A DNA stretch of 37,201 nucleotides from contig CAYPEL010000006.1 in assembly GCA_964409635.1 (NCBI GenBank), positions 1-37,201 on the forward strand, given 5' to 3'. The translations under genes and the position numbers were made by a program. The notes below the pieces were generated by a model. The model was not told the DNA's origin. It was given only the letters and a program-made list of their open reading frames with translations, and did no database searches. Positions 16,938 to 25,053 of this stretch are shown here, piece after piece (the first letter of the stretch is position 1; every line of letters starts with the position of its first letter). Origin of the DNA: CAYPEL01 sp964409635 (GTDB lineage Bacteria; Pseudomonadota; Gammaproteobacteria; DSM-19610).

Positions 16938-18158
16938 ATGACAGTGAAAACACCGATCTATCTGGATTACTCTGCCACCACACCGGTTGACCCGCGTGTT
17001 GCGGAAAAGATGTGTCAGTATCTGACGCCCGATGGTTTGTTTGGTAACCCGGCTTCGCGTTCACATCCTTTTGGTTGGAAAGCAGAAAGTGCGGTTGACG
17101 AAGCACGCAAGCAGGTCGCCGATCTGGTGGGTGCAGACCCCAAGGAAATTATCTGGACCAGCGGTGCGACCGAGTCCGATAATCTGGCGATTAAAGGTGC
17201 TGCGCATTTTTACAAAAAGAAAGGCAAGCATATTGTTACTGTCAAAACGGAACACAAGGCGGTATTGGATACCTGCCGTCAACTGGAGCGTGAAGGTTAT
17301 GCAGTAACCTATTTAGATCCGCAAGATAACGGCTTGTTGGATTTGGAAACATTCAAGGCGGCATTACGCGAAGACACCGTGCTTGTATCCGTCATGCACG
17401 TGAATAACGAAATTGGTGTGGTGCAGGACATCGCAGCGATAGGCGAGATCTGCCGCGAACGCAAGATTATATTTCATGTTGATGGTGCGCAAAGCGCCGG
17501 TAAGGTTGCCATTGACCTGAGTCAACTTAAAGTTGATCTGATGTCTTTTTCCGCGCATAAGATTTACGGCCCCAAAGGGATGGGCGCACTGTACGTCAGG
17601 CGTAAACCCCGCATACGCCTGGAAGCGCAAATGCACGGTGGTGGTCATGAGCGTGGACTGCGTTCCGGTACACTGGCGACGCACCAGATCGTTGGGATGG
17701 GCGAGGCTTTCCACTTGGCGAAAGAAGAAATGGTGGAAGATAATAAACGCATTCTGGCCTTGCGGAATCGCTTGTACGAAGGTTTCAAGGGTGTCGAGGA
17801 AGTCTATGTCAACGGCAGTCTGGATCACCGCATCGCCGGTAACCTGAATATCAGTTTTAATTACGTCGAAGGTGAAAGCCTGATCATGGCCCTGAAAGAC
17901 CTGGCCGTGTCCTCCGGTTCCGCCTGTACCAGCGCAAGCCTGGAACCTTCTTACGTGCTGCGTGCACTGGGACGCAATGACGAACTGGCACACAGTTCGA
18001 TCCGTTTTACCATTGGCCGCTTTACCACAGCAGAAGAAATTGACTACAGCATCGATCTGGTAAAGCAGAAAATTGATAAGCTGCGCGAGCTTTCGCCATT
18101 GTGGGAAATGTATCAGGATGGTGTCGATCTAAACAGTGTGCAGTGGGCTGCGCACTAG
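16938..18158 (+). CDS. iscS: Cysteine desulfurase IscS
   Basis: IscS is the PLP enzyme that takes sulfur from cysteine and passes it as persulfide to Fe-S scaffold proteins and tRNA thiolation partners. The protein is 406 residues against 404 in E. coli. The PLP lysine is Lys208 (SFSAHKIYGPKG) and the active-site cysteine is Cys330 (SSGSACTSASLEPSY); both are offset by two from E. coli. The C-terminal tail (SPLWEMYQDGVDLNSVQW), which binds the scaffold IscU, is intact even though iscU is not found next to it. It is followed by iscA after only 14 bases. Confidence 0.98.
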   Translation: MTVKTPIYLDYSATTPVDPRVAEKMCQYLTPDGLFGNPASRSHPFGWKAESAVDEARKQVADLVGADPKEIIWTSGATESDNLAIKGAAHFYKKKGKHIVTVKTEHKAVLDTCRQLEREGYAVTYLDPQDNGLLDLETFKAALREDTVLVSVMHVNNEIGVVQDIAAIGEICRERKIIFHVDGAQSAGKVAIDLSQLKVDLMSFSAHKIYGPKGMGALYVRRKPRIRLEAQMHGGGHERGLRSGTLATHQIVGMGEAFHLAKEEMVEDNKRILALRNRLYEGFKGVEEVYVNGSLDHRIAGNLNISFNYVEGESLIMALKDLAVSSGSACTSASLEPSYVLRALGRNDELAHSSIRFTIGRFTTAEEIDYSIDLVKQKIDKLRELSPLWEMYQDGVDLNSVQWAAH

Positions 18159-18172
18159 CATTTGGAGTTGTC

Positions 18173-18496
18173 ATGGCAATCACAATAACTCAGGCGGCTG
18201 CGAACCATGTCAGCCGATTTCTTGAAAAGCGTGGCAAGGGTGTTGGCCTGCGTTTCGGCGTGCGTACATCAGGTTGTTCCGGTATGGCATACGTGCTCGA
18301 ATTTGTGGATGAGATCAGTGACACCGACCTGGTGTTTGAAGACCACGGTGTAAAAGTGATCGTTGATCCCAAAAGCCTGGTTTACGTCGATGGCACAGAA
18401 CTGGATTTCACGCGTGAAGGTCTTAATGAAGGGTTCAAGTTCAATAACCCCAAAGTAAAAGACGAGTGCGGTTGTGGTGAAAGCTTTAACATCTGA
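18173..18496 (+). CDS. iscA: A-type Fe-S carrier IscA
   Basis: IscA is an A-type carrier that takes part in delivery of iron-sulfur clusters, especially [4Fe-4S]. The protein is 107 residues from ATG 18173, exactly the E. coli length. The three ligand cysteines are Cys35 (RTSGCSGMAY) and Cys99 and Cys101 (ECGCGESF). Its start codon is preceded by GGAG. A longer frame opens at 18101 inside iscS but is not supported by family length. Normally iscU would lie between iscS and this gene. A long palindrome separates it from hscB. Confidence 0.97.
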   Translation: MAITITQAAANHVSRFLEKRGKGVGLRFGVRTSGCSGMAYVLEFVDEISDTDLVFEDHGVKVIVDPKSLVYVDGTELDFTREGLNEGFKFNNPKVKDECGCGESFNI

Positions 18497-18542
18497 TCAA
18501 CTAGTAAAGCTGTTCACTGGTTTTACCTCCTGATACTAAGAC

Positions 18543-18660
18543 GTACGCTGATTATGCAACACATGATTTGCAGACCCGCTGTGAATACCGCCCTGTACGC
18601 TCAGCGGCAGCTTCCCTGCTGCCGATGGTCTGCAAATCATGTGTCGCATAATCAGCGTAC
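18543..18660. repeat. Long inverted repeat with conserved core, element 1 (iscA-hscB)
   Basis: Arms of 34 bases at 18543-18576 (GTACGCTGATTATGC at the outer end) and 18627-18660 are inverted copies with one mismatch. The 50-base centre contains CGCTGTGAATAC, GTACGCTC and a small hairpin CGGCAGC-TTCCCT-GCTGCCG. From 18577 to 18630, 46 of 54 bases equal element 2 (21155-21208), while the arms are unrelated to those of element 2. It ends 24 bases before the hscB start. It may act as an attenuator or terminator, or may be a mobile palindrome. Confidence 0.85.
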
Positions 18661-18684
18661 TGCCTCGTAATTCCATATAACGCT

Positions 18685-19236
18685 ATGTCTACTCAGCTGG
18701 CGCAAAGTCATTTTGAGCTATTTGTTCTGCCTGAGCAGTACGCACTGGACGTGAGCACACTACAGGAACGTTACCGCGAGCTGCAGCGTGCCACCCACCC
18801 GGATAAATTTGCCAGCGCCAGCGATCAGGAACGGCGTATTGCCATGCAACACGCCGCACAAGTCAATGAAGCCTATGCAGTGTTGATGGATCCGGTCAAG
18901 CGCGGCCATTACTTATTGGAGCTGCGTGGCCACCTTATCGAACAGGAAAAAACCACGACTAAAGATACCGGGTTTTTGATGCAGCAAATGGAGTTGCGGG
19001 AGTCGCTGGATGAAATAGGCAATCAGTCCGATCCTTTGCAGGCACTTGATCAGCTACGCAAGAATGTCAATGGCCAGGTAAATAGTCTGCAGTCAAAGCT
19101 GACAACGGTACTGGATACAGGCGATAATAATGATCATTCAGCCGCCGCAGAATTGGTGTTGAAAATGCAGTTTTTTACACGGCTGTTTAATGAAATTAAC
19201 GAGATGGAAGCGGAACTCGAAGACGAGCTTTATTAA
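18685..19236 (+). CDS. hscB: Fe-S assembly J-domain co-chaperone HscB
   Basis: HscB is the J-domain partner of HscA; it recruits the IscU scaffold and stimulates HscA ATPase. The protein is 183 residues, slightly longer than the E. coli protein of 171. The J-domain occupies roughly residues 8-75 and contains the HPD motif at 38-40 (RATHPDKF). The C-terminal three-helix region (FLMQQMELRESLDE and the end EINEMEAELEDELY) is the IscU-binding part. No clear ribosome site precedes ATG 18685; a long palindrome ends just upstream. The stop codon shares one base with the hscA start. Confidence 0.95.
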   Translation: MSTQLAQSHFELFVLPEQYALDVSTLQERYRELQRATHPDKFASASDQERRIAMQHAAQVNEAYAVLMDPVKRGHYLLELRGHLIEQEKTTTKDTGFLMQQMELRESLDEIGNQSDPLQALDQLRKNVNGQVNSLQSKLTTVLDTGDNNDHSAAAELVLKMQFFTRLFNEINEMEAELEDELY

Positions 19237-21110
19237 TGGCCTTAATCCAGATATCAGAACCCGGTCAATCGACTGCACCCCACCAGCATCGCCTGGCGGC
19301 GGGCATTGATCTGGGAACGACCAATTCTTTAATTGCGACTGTGCGCAGCGGGGTCGCTGAAACGCTACCAGATGAAACGGGTGAACACTTACTCCCTTCG
19401 GTTGTGCGTTATCTGGCGGATGCCGGGCCGGTGGCTGGCCAAGCTGCCAAACAACAGGCCGCGAGTGACCCGTTGAATACCATTGCCTCCGTAAAACGTT
19501 TTATGGGCCGGGGTATCGATGATGTTCAATCGCTAGGCGGGGTCTTGCCTTACCAGTTTGTAACGGGTGATTCTGGCATGCCACGCATCCATACTGTAGC
19601 TGGTGATAAAAGTCCGGTGCAAGTCTCTGCGGATATTTTAAAAGTGTTGGGTCAACGCGCTGAAGCGGTATTGGGTGGTGAGCTAACAGGTGTGGTTATC
19701 ACGGTGCCGGCTTATTTCGATGACGCACAACGCCAGGCGACAAAAGATGCTGGCACCCTGGCCGGTTTGAATGTTTTGCGGCTGCTGAATGAACCGACTG
19801 CGGCCGCCGTAGCCTATGGCCTTGATCACAGCGCAGAAGGCATTATTGCGGTTTACGATCTGGGCGGTGGTACCTTTGACATATCGATACTTCGGCTTAA
19901 CAAAGGTGTATTTGAAGTCATGTCGACGGCGGGTGATACCGCGCTCGGTGGCGATGATATGGATCGTGTGATTGCTGGCTGGATCATGCAGCAGGCAGAA
20001 ATCGAGGGTGATATAGACCATGCCCAGCAGCGCCGTCTGTTACGTGATGCCTGTGTAGCCAAAGAGTCATTAACCTTGGCAACGGATGTCAAACTGGATG
20101 TTGAACGTATGGACGGTAGCCATTGGCGAGGTGTATTGAGCCGTCAGCAGATGGACGATCTGCTAGAACCGCTAATTCGTAAAACCCTCGGCCCTTGCCG
20201 GCGGGCATTGCGTGATGCAGGTATCAGCGTCGATAGCATCAATGAAATCGTCATGGTGGGCGGCTCTACCCGTGTGCCTAGGGTGCGGGCTATCATCAGT
20301 GATTTCTTTGGAAGACCACCTCTGGTTGATATTGACCCGGACAGGGTAGTGGCCATTGGTGCAGCAATTCAAGCCGATATCCTGGTGGGCAACAAGCCAG
20401 ATGAAGACTTGCTGTTGCTCGATGTGATTCCCTTATCCTTAGGTGTAGAAACCATGGGTAAGCTGGTCGAGAAAATTATCCCGCGTAATACCACTATTCC
20501 GGTCGCGCGGGCGCAGGAATTCACCACCTTTAAAGATGGTCAGACGGCGATGGCATTGCATGTCGTCCAGGGTGAACGTGAACTGGTCGATGACTGCCGC
20601 TCGCTGGCGCGCTTTACGCTGCGTGATATTCCGCCGATGACCGCCGGTGCGGCGCGTATCCGGGTTGCCTATCAGGTTGATGCAGATGGTTTGCTGAACG
20701 TGACAGCGCGCGAAGAAACCAGTGGTGTACAAGCGCAAATCGACGTTAAACCTGCCTATGGATTGTCGGATAATGAAGTGGAAAGCATGCTCAGAGAATC
20801 CATGGAGCATGCCCAGGACGACATGGAGGCCCGGCGTTTGCGTGAACGGCAAGTCGAAGCGGATCGAGTCCTTGAAGCATTATCCGCTGCCATGCAGAAA
20901 GATGCTGATCAGTACCTGGACGCTAAGGAGCGCGCTGCGATCGAAGCAGCCGCACAATTACTAGATGAGGTTCGTGGTGGTACGGATCAACGGGCGATTA
21001 AATCCGCCATTGAACAACTCGAAAAAGTCAGCACGGTTTATGTTGATCGGCGTATGAATGCTAGCATTCGTAATGCCATGGCGGGGCATTCAGTTGATGA
21101 GTTTAAGTAG
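19236..21110 (+). CDS. hscA: Fe-S assembly Hsp70 chaperone HscA
   Basis: HscA is a specialised Hsp70 that drives cluster release from IscU, which it binds through the LPPVK motif of that protein. The protein is 624 residues against 616 in E. coli. Hsp70 signatures are clear: AGIDLGTTNSL (phosphate 1), VYDLGGGTFDISIL (phosphate 2) and IVMVGGSTRVPRVR. The substrate-binding domain begins near DVIPLSLGVETMG and a helical lid follows. The start overlaps the hscB stop (TAATG), so translation is probably coupled. The client gene iscU is not seen in this window. Confidence 0.97.
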   Translation: MALIQISEPGQSTAPHQHRLAAGIDLGTTNSLIATVRSGVAETLPDETGEHLLPSVVRYLADAGPVAGQAAKQQAASDPLNTIASVKRFMGRGIDDVQSLGGVLPYQFVTGDSGMPRIHTVAGDKSPVQVSADILKVLGQRAEAVLGGELTGVVITVPAYFDDAQRQATKDAGTLAGLNVLRLLNEPTAAAVAYGLDHSAEGIIAVYDLGGGTFDISILRLNKGVFEVMSTAGDTALGGDDMDRVIAGWIMQQAEIEGDIDHAQQRRLLRDACVAKESLTLATDVKLDVERMDGSHWRGVLSRQQMDDLLEPLIRKTLGPCRRALRDAGISVDSINEIVMVGGSTRVPRVRAIISDFFGRPPLVDIDPDRVVAIGAAIQADILVGNKPDEDLLLLDVIPLSLGVETMGKLVEKIIPRNTTIPVARAQEFTTFKDGQTAMALHVVQGERELVDDCRSLARFTLRDIPPMTAGAARIRVAYQVDADGLLNVTAREETSGVQAQIDVKPAYGLSDNEVESMLRESMEHAQDDMEARRLRERQVEADRVLEALSAAMQKDADQYLDAKERAAIEAAAQLLDEVRGGTDQRAIKSAIEQLEKVSTVYVDRRMNASIRNAMAGHSVDEFK

Positions 21111-21119
21111 TATTGGCCC

Positions 21120-21239
21120 GTACTCAGGTTGCCCGGCGTATTCTTTTTGTGACGCGCTGTGAATACATCCCCGTACGCTCGCCAGCAGCTTCCCTGCTGC
21201 TGACGGTCACAAAAAGAATACGCCGGGCAACCTGAGTAC
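21120..21239. repeat. Long inverted repeat with conserved core, element 2 (hscA-fdx)
   Basis: Perfect 34-base arms lie at 21120-21153 (GTACTCAGGTTGCCC at the outer end) and 21206-21239. The centre holds CGCTGTGAATAC, GTACGCTC and the hairpin CAGCAGC-TTCCCT-GCTGCTG. Compared with element 1, the small stem changes by a compensating pair (G-C to A-T). The arms begin 10 bases after the hscA stop and end 33 bases before the fdx start. Confidence 0.88.
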
Positions 21240-21272
21240 TAGTGTGTATGTGTTAACAAGGTTTAGTTGCTT

Positions 21273-21611
21273 ATGCCGAAAATTATTTTTTTACCCCACG
21301 AGGAGATTTGTCCTGAGGGTGCTGTATTGGAAGTGGAGACAGGTACCACTATATGTGATGCCGCGCTCGCTAACCATATTGATATTGAACACGCCTGTGA
21401 GAAATCCTGTGCCTGTACGACCTGTCACGTGTATATCCGCGAAGGTTTTGATTCGCTCGAAGAATCTGATGAAAATGAGGATGACCTGCTGGATAAAGCC
21501 TGGGGCCTGGATCCGGATTCACGCTTAAGCTGTCAGGCAAAAGTTGCTGATCAGGATCTGGTCGTGGAAATACCGAAATACACCATCAATATGGTGAGTG
21601 AAACTCATTAG
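21273..21611 (+). CDS. fdx: ISC-type [2Fe-2S] ferredoxin
   Basis: This adrenodoxin-type ferredoxin supplies electrons for cluster assembly by the ISC system. The protein is 112 residues from ATG 21273, one more than E. coli Fdx. Cluster ligands are Cys42, Cys48, Cys51 and Cys87 (HACEKSCACTTC and RLSCQA). DDLLDKAWGLDP and VVEIPKYTIN are typical of the ISC subfamily. A TTG at 21267 would add two residues. AAGG lies about 12 bases upstream. Confidence 0.97.
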   Translation: MPKIIFLPHEEICPEGAVLEVETGTTICDAALANHIDIEHACEKSCACTTCHVYIREGFDSLEESDENEDDLLDKAWGLDPDSRLSCQAKVADQDLVVEIPKYTINMVSETH

Positions 21612-21623
21612 AAGGCTATTGAT

Positions 21624-21824
21624 ATGGAATTAAAATGGACCGACACGCTGGATATCGCCATAGAACTGGATGAAAAACTTCCCGACGTAGATCCTAAAAC
21701 AGTTCGCTTCACTGATTTGCGCACCTGGGTACTGGCCCTGGATGGCTTTGAAGATGATCCTGATCACTGTGGCGAGAAAATATTGGAAGCGATACAGATG
21801 GCCTGGATTGAAGAGCGCGAATAG
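21624..21824 (+). CDS. iscX: Fe-S assembly protein IscX
   Basis: IscX is a small acidic protein that binds IscS and iron and modulates the rate of cluster assembly. The protein is 66 residues, the same as E. coli. Family signatures are LKWTDTLDIAIELDEKLPDVDP, FTDLRTWVLALDGFEDDP and the end QMAWIEERE. It starts 12 bases after fdx and is the last gene of the operon. In related genomes ndk or another housekeeping gene follows; here a PEP-CTERM island begins. Confidence 0.96.
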   Translation: MELKWTDTLDIAIELDEKLPDVDPKTVRFTDLRTWVLALDGFEDDPDHCGEKILEAIQMAWIEERE

Positions 21825-22477
21825 GGAGGAGTGGGCCAAAACACCTCATTCTGATGCACGCCGGTATCCGGCTATACGTGGTCTGCCCTCGTCTACGTCC
21901 TAAAAGCCCAAGCCTTGCAAGTCCCGTGAGGAACTAATTGAACAATGGGTTAAAGNNNNNNNNNNCACCTCAGATAATAGAGATAATGAATTGATTATCT
22001 GGGACAGGCCCAGTTTAAGTACCGAGTATGATTTGCCTAGAAACGTATAAAGTGTCGGTAAATTTAAATTATAAGATTGGTGAGTTATTGCGGGTGGTAA
22101 GTATAATAACTAACTGATAGATAATAAATTATTTAACCGTACCGAAACTTTGTTTACTCTAGGCCTGTCGGGTACCTTGACACATAATTTTGACGCTTTT
22201 AATTTTCAATTATAAATATTTGATTTTAAAAGAATATTATATTGGTATGCTAAATGCATATGGACTTTAGTTTGAGAAGAGGTGGTTTCTTGTTTTGTGT
22301 AGTGAAATAAACAGAGCCAAGAGTGTAAAACTATAATTTTACTGACTATTTAGAAATGGTCGATTTAGTTATATACATCTATGTTTAAGGCATGCTGATG
22401 TGCAAGTATTCATCGGAATTTAAGAATAATTGCTGTATGGACTTGAATTGCGACAATTTACATGGAGGAGAAAGGAA
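21825..22477. other. Gene-free stretch with assembly gap, left edge of the island
   Basis: No gene is seen in these ~650 bases. Ten N at 21956-21965 mark a scaffold join of unknown true size. Just after it, CAGATAAT (21971-21978) and ATTATCTG (21994-22001) form a short inverted repeat followed by GGACAGGCCCAG. Read in reverse, this gives GGCCTGTCCCAGATAAT, which resembles a transposon end and loosely the MITE end at 764. Beyond 22010 the base composition becomes clearly AT-rich. The gap may hide an insertion sequence. Confidence 0.6.
22177..22217 (+). promoter_or_regulatory. Possible promoter of the PEP-CTERM gene cluster
   Basis: TTGACA (22177-22182) and TTGACG (22190-22195) lie upstream of TATAAA (22211-22216) and TAAATA (22213-22218). 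TTGACG to TAAATA has a 17-base spacing. The region is AT-rich, so chance matches are likely. It lies about 260 bases before the first island gene. Confidence 0.35.
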
Positions 22478-23305
22478 TTGAATAAATTAGTTGCTATATC
22501 AATAGTTTTTATAGTGCAGCTTTTAATTGGTTCTCACAGTTATGCTGTGGGATTGGGGACTGCTTATAATGCATCCGAATACGCACTAACATTAGGTCCA
22601 AATGAACCCGAAGCAATGTTTGTAACTGACCCGGTTTATGGTGTTGCTTTTAAGAAAAACCGTAATACAGTGAGAATAGTTGCGGTCGGAAAAACGTACT
22701 TGGGAGCGGACTCTCATTTTCGACTTGCTCTTGATGAGTATGAAGTAGATTACATAAAGCAGTATATCCAGATAGATATTAGAAAGAATGGAACAGTTAC
22801 AGGCTATACTAAAATATATGGGTATATTGATGAAGGTGATGATGGAATCATTCTTGAGGGAGAAGTGCCTGATTCGGTAGGTAAGCCAAAAGGTTTATTA
22901 TTCTCAGGTAAATACACAGGATTTGACGAAAATATTTCACTAGGCGACAATTACGTGGCAGCAGAAACTAGGGACTTTGGTGGTTGGGCTGCGCAATTTG
23001 GTACTGTAGAGCCTTTGCATCTAATCTTTAGGGATATGTTTGATAATGCAAAAGATTGGCCAGGACTTAGTTGGTTTTTTGAGAATAATAACCGGCGGCA
23101 CCGTTCATACACACATAAGTATGTTGATCTAGCTGACCAAAATAATAATTTTAATGACAGGTACGGGCTAAGACATGACAGTCAGGTATTCTTGTTCAAA
23201 GCAACTGCAATACAGGTTGTCCCAATTCCTGCTTCATTGGCGTTGCTGGCATCAGGTTTCGTTGCTTTAATGACTGTGGGTCGTCGCCGCAGAGTGGTTG
23301 TCTAG
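22478..23305 (+). CDS. Secreted protein with PEP-CTERM-like sorting signal
   Basis: This protein of about 275 residues is of unknown function. The best start is TTG 22478, placed 2 bases after a strong GGAGGAGAAAGG and leading directly into a signal peptide (NKLVAISIVFIVQLLIGSHS, cleavage probably after SYA near residue 23). The C-terminus is a PEP-CTERM-type tripartite signal: VVPIPAS at about 247-253, a hydrophobic stretch, then GRRRRVVV. Proteins with such tails are processed by an exosortase and often end in the extracellular matrix. The mature part is rich in Tyr, Asp and Gly and has no domain I recognise. Base composition is AT-richer than the isc genes. Confidence 0.75.
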   Translation: MNKLVAISIVFIVQLLIGSHSYAVGLGTAYNASEYALTLGPNEPEAMFVTDPVYGVAFKKNRNTVRIVAVGKTYLGADSHFRLALDEYEVDYIKQYIQIDIRKNGTVTGYTKIYGYIDEGDDGIILEGEVPDSVGKPKGLLFSGKYTGFDENISLGDNYVAAETRDFGGWAAQFGTVEPLHLIFRDMFDNAKDWPGLSWFFENNNRRHRSYTHKYVDLADQNNNFNDRYGLRHDSQVFLFKATAIQVVPIPASLALLASGFVALMTVGRRRRVVV

Positions 23306-23431
23306 GCTAGCTTAGTAATAGTAAAAACATTAAGGTAGAACAGTATAACAATCAACTAGAGCAGTGATAACCATAGTTAGATAAAAGCTTATCTTCTATT
23401 TAAATAATTGCATTAAATTTAGAGGTATGAA

Positions 23432-24895
23432 ATGCGCACGTTGTTGTTGGGCAGGGGATTTTTAACAGTTAGCAAAGGGTGCCACTTATGTATAGCAGTC
23501 ATGCTATCTTTGATGTATGGAAACGTGATTGCTGCAGCTGAGTATGATCTTTACCGTACATTAAGTGGAGCAAGCTTGACCGTGATCGAGCTAGATCTGC
23601 AACCTATTGACAGTAGTGGCACTGTTAATGATCCAACAGACGATATTGTTGGAGACGGAATTGCCGAAACATCTGTGGCCTTTGAAAGTTATTCTGGTGT
23701 TTTTGACGTTGTTGACGGTAACAGGGCAGTTTATCAAGCAGTCAGTCAATATACTGATGCAGACACTATAATAAAGAGAGTGATAAATACCGCGACATCC
23801 AACGTTGATGTTAAACTTGTTGCTATATCGCTCAAAAGTGTTTCACCTGTTTCGTTAATTATTGATCAAGGTTTGTCCACTCAGTCGAATATAACGGTCA
23901 ATATTAAGTTGATTGGTGGCGCTATTGCTGGACTAGGAGGGGTTAGTGGGTCAATGGAGATAACCGGTGCTACAGGCGGTACATTTGTTATCCCATCCGC
24001 AAATCCAAGTCACCCGAACAGCGGGCAAGGAATGCCAGCTGAAGCGATATTAAAGCTTACTGAGGTGTCTAATCCGTCTAACGTCAGGGACGCTGTACTA
24101 TTTGGACATTCATTGATCACCCAAGCTGCTACGAGTTGGGGTAGTGAAAAGCCCTCGCGTGACGCCAGGGTGATCCCTGCTTTGGCGGATACGGTTACAG
24201 GTTTGCCAACCAACGCTTTTTACCCAGCTACCACAGCAGGAAAACTAGAAACACTTACTCTCATTGAAGAGGATAATAGTTTCGGGAGTTATGTCCAGAC
24301 GCTCATTCCTGCAGTTACTATAGGTTCGTCGGTTCTTACTTGCTTCTACGAGTGCAAGCCTGAGCAACCACCTGATTTTCCTGCTACTAATCCTGCTCTG
24401 CAGCAGACAACTACGCTGATGATCAATAATCAGAATACACCGGATGCTACACATTCTAATACTCATATAGCGCATATCGTATTTTTTGATGGGAATGAAA
24501 ATCCATTAGCGCGGGCTGATGTGAGTTTATCTGGCCATGATGTTGATGAGCTAAACGTTTGTGCAACGATCGATGCCGCTAACGGCACAGCGAGGGAGCC
24601 GTCTGCTGGATTAATTAAAATTGCGGTTGAAGATACTGCGCTTTATCAAACCCAGCCTTCAGGTGCACCTTATCCCGCAGGTATTGGTGTGAACGCTACG
24701 ATAAAAACTCTTTTAGGATCATTTTTACCAGCTAATCCCGATCCCTACGATGTGGCAAACAAGGTGGTGTCGATTGACAAGACCGTGTGTAATGCGACGT
24801 CAAATGATGTGGTTACTGCAGAATTTTACGAGACTACAGAAATCCAGGCAGTGCCTTTGGTAGTGCCGCAGTTGCTTGATAGTACTTCACCTTAA
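23432..24895 (+). CDS. Secreted protein with C-terminal CxYECK/DGNENP domain (paralogue 1)
   Basis: This 487-residue protein is not recognised. It has a signal-peptide-like N-terminus ending near NVIAAAEYD. The N-terminal ~280 residues look beta-rich (for example VAISLKSVSPVSLIIDQG). The C-terminal ~150 residues are clearly related to the whole mature protein at 25832-26536. Shared features in order are CFYECK (Cys304, Cys308), HIAH (345-348), DGNENP (353-358), DVDELNVC (Cys377), AGLIKIAVE and a late VCN (Cys453). Four conserved cysteines suggest disulfide bonds outside the cytoplasm. There is no PEP-CTERM tail. It lies between two PEP-CTERM genes on the same strand. Confidence 0.7.
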   Translation: MRTLLLGRGFLTVSKGCHLCIAVMLSLMYGNVIAAAEYDLYRTLSGASLTVIELDLQPIDSSGTVNDPTDDIVGDGIAETSVAFESYSGVFDVVDGNRAVYQAVSQYTDADTIIKRVINTATSNVDVKLVAISLKSVSPVSLIIDQGLSTQSNITVNIKLIGGAIAGLGGVSGSMEITGATGGTFVIPSANPSHPNSGQGMPAEAILKLTEVSNPSNVRDAVLFGHSLITQAATSWGSEKPSRDARVIPALADTVTGLPTNAFYPATTAGKLETLTLIEEDNSFGSYVQTLIPAVTIGSSVLTCFYECKPEQPPDFPATNPALQQTTTLMINNQNTPDATHSNTHIAHIVFFDGNENPLARADVSLSGHDVDELNVCATIDAANGTAREPSAGLIKIAVEDTALYQTQPSGAPYPAGIGVNATIKTLLGSFLPANPDPYDVANKVVSIDKTVCNATSNDVVTAEFYETTEIQAVPLVVPQLLDSTSP

Positions 24896-25053
24896 GTAGT
24901 AGTCTCATAAGGCTGAAGTCCGAAATAAATAGGGATTCGAAACGCGAAATTTGGAGTAATTTGTAAATAATGAGTAGGGTAAGTAGTTGCGTAAAGTGAA
25001 AACTGACACGCATGCTGTAATAATTTAACATGAAAGAGGTTGAGGTGAATAAA

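Noticed and set aside
17364..17993. A 209-codon open frame on the minus strand inside iscS
   Set aside because: It is antisense to a clear, conserved gene and its translation shows no recognisable domain; it reflects codon bias of iscS.
22385..22410. Possible sigma54 promoter (GGCATGCTGATGTGC) before the first PEP-CTERM gene
   Set aside because: The GG-GC spacing is 11 instead of 10 and the flanking consensus is poor; a similar-looking GACACGCATGCTG before 25054 lacks the invariant GG and GC.
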